A stretch of 16,841 nucleotides of DNA. It comes from Chloroflexota bacterium (GTDB lineage: Bacteria; Chloroflexota; Limnocylindria; QHBO01). A program made the translations under genes and the position numbers. The notes under the pieces were generated by a model that saw only the letters and a list, made by a program, of their open reading frames with translations, made no database searches and had not been told where the DNA came from. Position 1 is the first letter of the stretch. Each line of letters opens with the position of its first letter. The stretch is from assembly GCA_005882055.1 (NCBI GenBank), contig VBGQ01000037.1, positions 3,757-20,597 on the forward strand, written 5' to 3'. Positions 13,211-16,841 of this stretch are shown one piece after another.

Positions 13211-15100
13211 TCAGACGGGCAAGCTCCGGTAGCCCTCGTGCCAGAGTTCGAACGCGAACAGTGTCCAGAGCTGCTTGCGATTGTCCCGCCGCCCTGACAG
13301 GTGGTCGGCGACCAGCCGGCGGACGGCTCCCGGCTCGAAGAAACCATCGGACGCGAGCCTGTCGGATGACAGCACAGACTGCATCTGCTCCCTAAGCGGT
13401 CCCCGAAACCACTCCGCGACCGGGATGCCGAAACCCTTCTTGGGCCGGTCGAGGATGCGGTCGGGCAGCATCCCGCGCAGGGCTCGCTTGAGGAGAAACT
13501 TCGTGCGCAGTCCGTGCAGCTTCATGTCCAGCGGCAGGCTCGTGGCATACGCCACGAAGTCGTTGTTCAGCAGCGGCACCCGGCCCTCGAGCGACGCCAT
13601 CATCGAAGCGCGGTCGAGCTTGACCAGGATGTCGTTCTCGAGATACAGGCGCATGTCGATCAGGAGCGCCTGGTTCAGCGGCTCGAACGACCCGAACTCG
13701 TCGAGGAGGCCCTCGCCATTGCCGGCGGCGAGGTCCGTCCGCAGCGCCGGCGACAGGAGGGCGGCGCGCTCCTCGCGCGCGAAGGAGCCCATCCAGCGCT
13801 GGTGCCGCTCGGCGACCGGGTGGGCGGCGCCCGCGACGAACCGCTTGGCCCGGAAATCGAAGCTGAGGTTGGAGCGCGAAACAGGCAGTCGCCGGACCAC
13901 CGGTTCCACGATTCCGCGGCGCAGCGCGCCTGGCGCGCGCAGGTAATACGCCGCCAGGCGGTGCGCCTGCAGCGTCGGGTAGCCGGCGAACAGCTCGTCT
14001 CCACCATCCCCGCCAAGGGCGACCTTGACGTGCTGCCTGGTAAACGCCGCGAGCAGGTAGGTCGGGATGATCGAGGCGTCGCCCAGCGGCTCGTCGAGAA
14101 GCAGCGGAAGCTTCGGGATCAACCCGAGCAAGGCGGCAGGTTCGAGCGTCAGTTCGTGGTGGTCGGTCCCCAGGTGACGGGCGACAGCCTGCGCGTGGGG
14201 GGATTCGTCGAATGACCGCTCGACGAACCCGACCGAGAAGCTCTTCACATCTCCGCCGAGCTCGGTCATCATCGCGGCGACCGCGCTCGAGTCGATTCCG
14301 CCCGAAAGGAACACGCCGAGCGGCACATCGCTGATCAGCTCCTTGCGCACCGACTCGCGAAGCACGTCGCGCAGCCGCGCGCACTCTTCGTCGAGATCGC
14401 GCCCCTCGCTCGAGGGCTCGGTGTTGAGCCTCGGTGCCCAGTAGCGGCGCATGGTGAGCTTGCGGTTCGCGAGCGACCACGACACCGTGTGCCCCGGCCG
14501 CAGCTTGCTGATTCCGCGCACGATGCTCCGGGGCGAAGGCACGAACTCGTAGGCGAGGTATTCGTCGAGCGCGACTGGGTCGATGCCCTTGCGCAGGGCT
14601 GGATCCCGGAGGAGGGCCTTCAGCTCGGACGCAAATACCAGCCTGTCGCTATCGACCGCGTAGTGCAGCGGCTTGATGCCCATGCGGTCGCGCGCAAGGA
14701 AGAGTGAGGAGTTTCGGCGGTCGAAGAGTGCGAAGGCGAACATGCCGTTCAGCCGCTCGACGACCTCCTCGCCCCACTCCTCGTACCCGTGGACGAGGAC
14801 CTCGGTGTCGGACTGGGTGGCGAACCTGTGGCCGGCATCCAGCAGCTGGTTGCGGAGCTCGCGATGGTTGTAGATCTCCCCGTTCTGGACCACCCACACC
14901 GTCGAGTCCTCATTGGCCATCGGTTGATGGCCACCCTCGATGTCGATGATCGAGAGCCGTCGCATACCGAGGGTTACGTCGCCGAGCCGGACGCTTCCCT
15001 CGTCATCCGGGCCCCGATGGACCATCGATCCGCACATCCGCTGCACGAGCTCGCGAGCCCGCGCAGGGTCGCCTCCGGCGATGCCGCAGATTCCGCACAT
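13211..15100 (-). CDS. asnB: Asparagine synthetase (glutamine-hydrolysing)
   Basis: 629 residues, full length. The N-terminal class II glutamine amidotransferase domain begins MCGICGIAGG with catalytic Cys2 (exposed after Met removal), and has RLSIIDIEGGHQP, NGEIYNH and SDTEVLVHGYE. The synthetase domain carries the PP-loop SGGIDSS (residues 266-272), LLLDEPLGDASIIPTYLL and LGGDGGDELFAGYP. It makes asparagine from aspartate, glutamine and ATP, or in surface-polysaccharide clusters amidates a related carboxylate. Neighbours favour the second possibility but do not prove it: a GT2 glycosyltransferase ends 11 bases upstream on the same strand. The C-terminal segment RLVADHLSGRRDNRKQLWTL is typical of the exopolysaccharide-associated AsnB branch. 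No obvious Shine-Dalgarno, suggesting coupling to the GT2 gene. Confidence 0.95.
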   Translation of the reverse strand: MCGICGIAGGDPARARELVQRMCGSMVHRGPDDEGSVRLGDVTLGMRRLSIIDIEGGHQPMANEDSTVWVVQNGEIYNHRELRNQLLDAGHRFATQSDTEVLVHGYEEWGEEVVERLNGMFAFALFDRRNSSLFLARDRMGIKPLHYAVDSDRLVFASELKALLRDPALRKGIDPVALDEYLAYEFVPSPRSIVRGISKLRPGHTVSWSLANRKLTMRRYWAPRLNTEPSSEGRDLDEECARLRDVLRESVRKELISDVPLGVFLSGGIDSSAVAAMMTELGGDVKSFSVGFVERSFDESPHAQAVARHLGTDHHELTLEPAALLGLIPKLPLLLDEPLGDASIIPTYLLAAFTRQHVKVALGGDGGDELFAGYPTLQAHRLAAYYLRAPGALRRGIVEPVVRRLPVSRSNLSFDFRAKRFVAGAAHPVAERHQRWMGSFAREERAALLSPALRTDLAAGNGEGLLDEFGSFEPLNQALLIDMRLYLENDILVKLDRASMMASLEGRVPLLNNDFVAYATSLPLDMKLHGLRTKFLLKRALRGMLPDRILDRPKKGFGIPVAEWFRGPLREQMQSVLSSDRLASDGFFEPGAVRRLVADHLSGRRDNRKQLWTLFAFELWHEGYRSLPV

Positions 15101-15111
15101 CTAGCTGCGGG

Positions 15112-16131
15112 TCACCGGCTGCGGAGCGCGGGTCTCCCGTCGGTCGCCGGCTGCCGGTGGGGGGACTTCTCGATCACCTCCCGCACCACGTACGGAGGCT
15201 TCGCCTGAGACTCGTGGTAGGTGCGGATCGAAAGCTCCGCCAGCAGGCCCATCAGGATGAACTGCACGCCGACGATGACGAGCACGAGCGACAGAAGGAG
15301 CAGCGGGTTGTTGTGCGCGTAGACGTACGGAGGTAGCACCTTTTGCCCGATGACGATGGCCGCGAAGACAAGGGCGAGCGCCCATAGCGCAAAGGCGGCA
15401 AATCCGAAGAAGTACATGGGCTTGGTCGAGTAGCTGCCCAGCAGCTTGACCGTGATCAGGTCGAGCATCACCCTCGAAGTCCGCGATAGCGAGTACTTCG
15501 ACTTGCCATAGGTCCGAGGCCGGTGATTGACGGGGAGCTCGGTGATGCGCGCGCCCACCATCGACGCGTACACGGGAATGAAGCGGTGCATCTCGCCGTA
15601 GAGCCTCACGTCCTGGATGACTTCCCGTCGATACGCCTTGAGGGTGCAGCCGAAATCGCTCAGGCGAACACCGGTGACCCTCGCGATGACCCAGTTGGCG
15701 ATCCTCGACGGCAGGACGCGGCTCGCGTCGTCCCGCCGGTCGCGACGCCAACCGCTGACCACGTCGTATCCCTCATCGACCTTCTCGAGGAGGTGCGGGA
15801 TGTCATGCGGGTCGTTCTGCAGGTCGCCGTCCAGGAATACCAGCACGTCACCATGGCTGTAATCGATCCCGGCCTGCACGGCAGCCGTCTGCCCGAAGTT
15901 GCGGCGAAAGCTGACGACGCGAACCCGTGCGTCGCGCGCCGCGATCTGGCCGAGCTTCTCGGTGCTGCCGTCGCGACTGCCGTCGTCGATGTAGAGCACC
16001 TCAAAGGAGATTCCGAGAGCCTCGAGCACTCCAATCAGCTCGCGGTGCAGCGGCTCGGCGCTGTCGATCTCGTTGTAGACCAGCACGATCACCGATACGT
16101 GCGGCGTGTCCGTCGCGGCCTGGCGGGGCAT
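15112..16131 (-). CDS. GT2 glycosyltransferase, DPM1/GtrB/ArnC-like, with two C-terminal membrane helices
   Basis: 339 residues from the ATG at 16131. A longer reading to 16182 would be encoded by the intergenic repeat and is rejected. The catalytic domain shows VSVIVLVYNEIDSAE, YIDDGSRDGS (nucleotide-sugar binding, D49-D50) and FLDGDLQNDP (metal-binding DxD, 101-103). Further motifs are FGCTLKAYRREVI, GEMHRFIPVYAS and RPRTYGKSKYSLSR. Two hydrophobic helices follow (about 238-262 and 275-300). The family transfers a sugar from a nucleotide sugar to polyisoprenyl phosphate at the inner membrane face, for cell-surface glycan assembly or lipid A/teichoic modification. It is followed closely by asnB, and a divergent DUF2079 gene lies on the other side. 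Confidence 0.93.
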   Translation of the reverse strand: MPRQAATDTPHVSVIVLVYNEIDSAEPLHRELIGVLEALGISFEVLYIDDGSRDGSTEKLGQIAARDARVRVVSFRRNFGQTAAVQAGIDYSHGDVLVFLDGDLQNDPHDIPHLLEKVDEGYDVVSGWRRDRRDDASRVLPSRIANWVIARVTGVRLSDFGCTLKAYRREVIQDVRLYGEMHRFIPVYASMVGARITELPVNHRPRTYGKSKYSLSRTSRVMLDLITVKLLGSYSTKPMYFFGFAAFALWALALVFAAIVIGQKVLPPYVYAHNNPLLLLSLVLVIVGVQFILMGLLAELSIRTYHESQAKPPYVVREVIEKSPHRQPATDGRPALRSR

Positions 16132-16138
16132 GTAGCCG

Positions 16139-16144
16139 ATTATG
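16139..16144 (-). promoter_or_regulatory. Putative leaderless -10 element of the GT2-asnB operon
   Basis: CATAAT (5 of 6 matches to TATAAT) on the minus strand lies seven bases before the ATG at 16131, and no Shine-Dalgarno is present. The -35 position falls within the hairpin of the adjacent repeat and has no good match. Confidence 0.4.
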
Positions 16145-16147
16145 CCG

Positions 16148-16196
16148 CCCCACCGGCGGGCTTGCGCCCGCCACCTCCCCACTGGAGGTGGGGAGG
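16148..16196 (-). repeat. Bipartite palindromic intergenic repeat, copy B (inverted relative to copy A)
   Basis: On the plus strand GGCGGGC-TTGC-GCCCGCC (16155-16172) is followed by CCTCCCCA-CTGGAGG-TGGGGAGG (16174-16196). An alternative fold CCACCTCC/GGAGGTGG (16171-16178 with 16184-16191) is also possible. Read on the minus strand, the order and spacing match copy A at 7290-7328, and both contain GGGAGGTGGCGG. It occupies most of the 84-base gap between the divergent GT2 and DUF2079 genes and could affect their expression. Confidence 0.65.
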
Positions 16197-16215
16197 ACTT
16201 TAAGCTCGACGCTCA

Positions 16216-16841
16216 ATGACCGCCGAGGCTGCCCTGGGGCGCGTTTCGCGAAGCGATGTCCGGAGCGACACGGGGTGGATGTTTCCCGCAGTTCCGGTGT
16301 TGGCCGGCGCGATCGCTTTCGTCTGGACGCTGCACGCCGAGCTGGAGCGGCTTTACGGGCTGACCGGCTCGGCGTGGGACTTCGCCTACGACCAGCAGGT
16401 CATCTGGAACATCTCGCAAGGGCAGGGCTTTTACACGAGCTTCGCCCGGGCCAACTTCCTGGGCATCCACTTCGAGCTGATCTTTCTCGTCCTGGCGGCC
16501 GTGGAGAAGATCTGGCCCAGCCCCGCGGTGCTGTTGATCTTTTCCTCAGCCGGGCTCGCCGCCACCGCGCCGGCTGCCTATCTGTTCTTCCGCGCCATCC
16601 TCCCCGCCGACCGGGCCGAGACGCCCTGGCTGGCGGTTGCCCTGTCGGCGCCGATTCCCTTCTGGGCTGCGATTCAGGAAGCCGCGCGCGACTTCTTCCA
16701 CCCGGAGAACATGGCGCTTGCTTTCGCGCTGCTTGCGGCGTGGGCGGGTATTCGCGGGCACCGGGTCGCGATGTGGTGCTTCTGCATCCTCACGCTCAGC
16801 TGCAAAGAGGACCAGGTCTACACGATCGGGGTGCTCGCTCT
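16216..16841 (+). CDS. DUF2079 family multi-pass membrane protein, 3' end cut by window
   Basis: 208 codons are visible before the right edge. After a hydrophilic lead (MTAEAALGRVSRSDVRSD) comes a membrane helix (WMFPAVPVLAGAIAFVWTL) and then the DUF2079 hallmark WDFAYDQQVIWNISQGQGFY followed by NFLGIHFELIFLVLAAVEKI. More helices follow (VLLIFSSAGLAATAPAAYLF and LALSAPIPFWAAIQ-like stretch). DUF2079 proteins resemble GT-C type membrane glycosyltransferases, so a role in cell-envelope glycosylation is plausible next to the divergent GT2 gene. Start at 16216 chosen as the first ATG in this frame; no clear Shine-Dalgarno and no convincing promoter are seen. Confidence 0.85.
   Translation, partial: MTAEAALGRVSRSDVRSDTGWMFPAVPVLAGAIAFVWTLHAELERLYGLTGSAWDFAYDQQVIWNISQGQGFYTSFARANFLGIHFELIFLVLAAVEKIWPSPAVLLIFSSAGLAATAPAAYLFFRAILPADRAETPWLAVALSAPIPFWAAIQEAARDFFHPENMALAFALLAAWAGIRGHRVAMWCFCILTLSCKEDQVYTIGVLA

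Noticed and set aside
16132..16182. Upstream extension of the GT2 gene (MGRWRAQARRWGG...)
   Set aside because: It is encoded by the palindromic repeat, lacks family resemblance, and the ATG at 16131 gives the expected family length.
1..16841. Mobile elements, CRISPR arrays, tRNA or rRNA genes, toxin-antitoxin or defence genes
   Set aside because: No transposase, integrase, spaced direct repeats, clover-leaf or rRNA motifs, and no recognisable defence protein were found on either strand.

Overview
The window is a GC-rich, gene-dense stretch of bacterial chromosome. Intergenic gaps are short, the longest about 155 bases, so no stretch of 300 bases lacks a gene. I see no rRNA, tRNA, CRISPR array, transposase, integrase or phage gene. 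Gene content points to a soil-type Gram-positive-like or Terrabacteria lineage such as Dormibacterota, Chloroflexota or deep Actinomycetota. The pointers are an F420-type PPOX flavoprotein, a DUF2652 cyclase-like protein, secreted Asp-box propellers, a GbsR/MarR-controlled ABC-2 exporter, DUF2079, and several TAnnnT-N6/7-start leaderless-type promoters. That placement is inference and not firm.

Layout. Bases 1-1048 (minus strand) hold a partial VOC/glyoxalase-fold protein and a coupled pair, a PPOX oxidoreductase and a 73-residue unknown. Bases 1204-2828 (plus) hold a small secreted four-cysteine protein and a DUF2652-SRPBCC two-domain protein. Bases 2800-5299 (minus) hold a membrane-anchored YncE-like beta-propeller and an EamA transporter coupled to a three-helix-bundle protein. 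Bases 5402-8474 (plus) hold a broken secreted sialidase-like gene, a strong hairpin, a 56-residue YtxH-like membrane protein, a bipartite palindromic repeat and an HTH_42 (AlkX/YcaQ-type) winged-helix protein. Bases 8479-10105 (minus) hold an HD-GYP protein and a frame-broken small secreted protein. Bases 10197-13180 (minus) form an ABC-2 exporter operon of regulator, ATPase and permease, with the permease split by a frame break. Bases 13211-16131 (minus) hold a GT2 polyisoprenyl-phosphate glycosyltransferase and asparagine synthetase. Bases 16216-16841 (plus) are the start of a DUF2079 membrane protein.

How the genes work together. The GbsR/MarR regulator probably represses its own operon by binding a 26-bp palindrome that covers the -10 element and the start codon. 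The regulator and ATPase genes share a GTGA overlap, and ATPase and permease overlap by 11 bases. The GT2, AsnB and DUF2079 genes suggest a cell-surface glycan or lipid-linked sugar locus. Two second-messenger-type proteins (cyclase-like DUF2652 and HD-GYP) are present but not adjacent.

Three genes (sialidase-like, small secreted protein, permease) are each broken by a frame change. At two of them a single base in a G or C run would restore the frame, so residual assembly error is as likely as real decay. I found no convincing wholly new system. The most informative signals are the autoregulatory operator, the leaderless start pattern, the inverted pair of palindromic repeats and the frame breaks.
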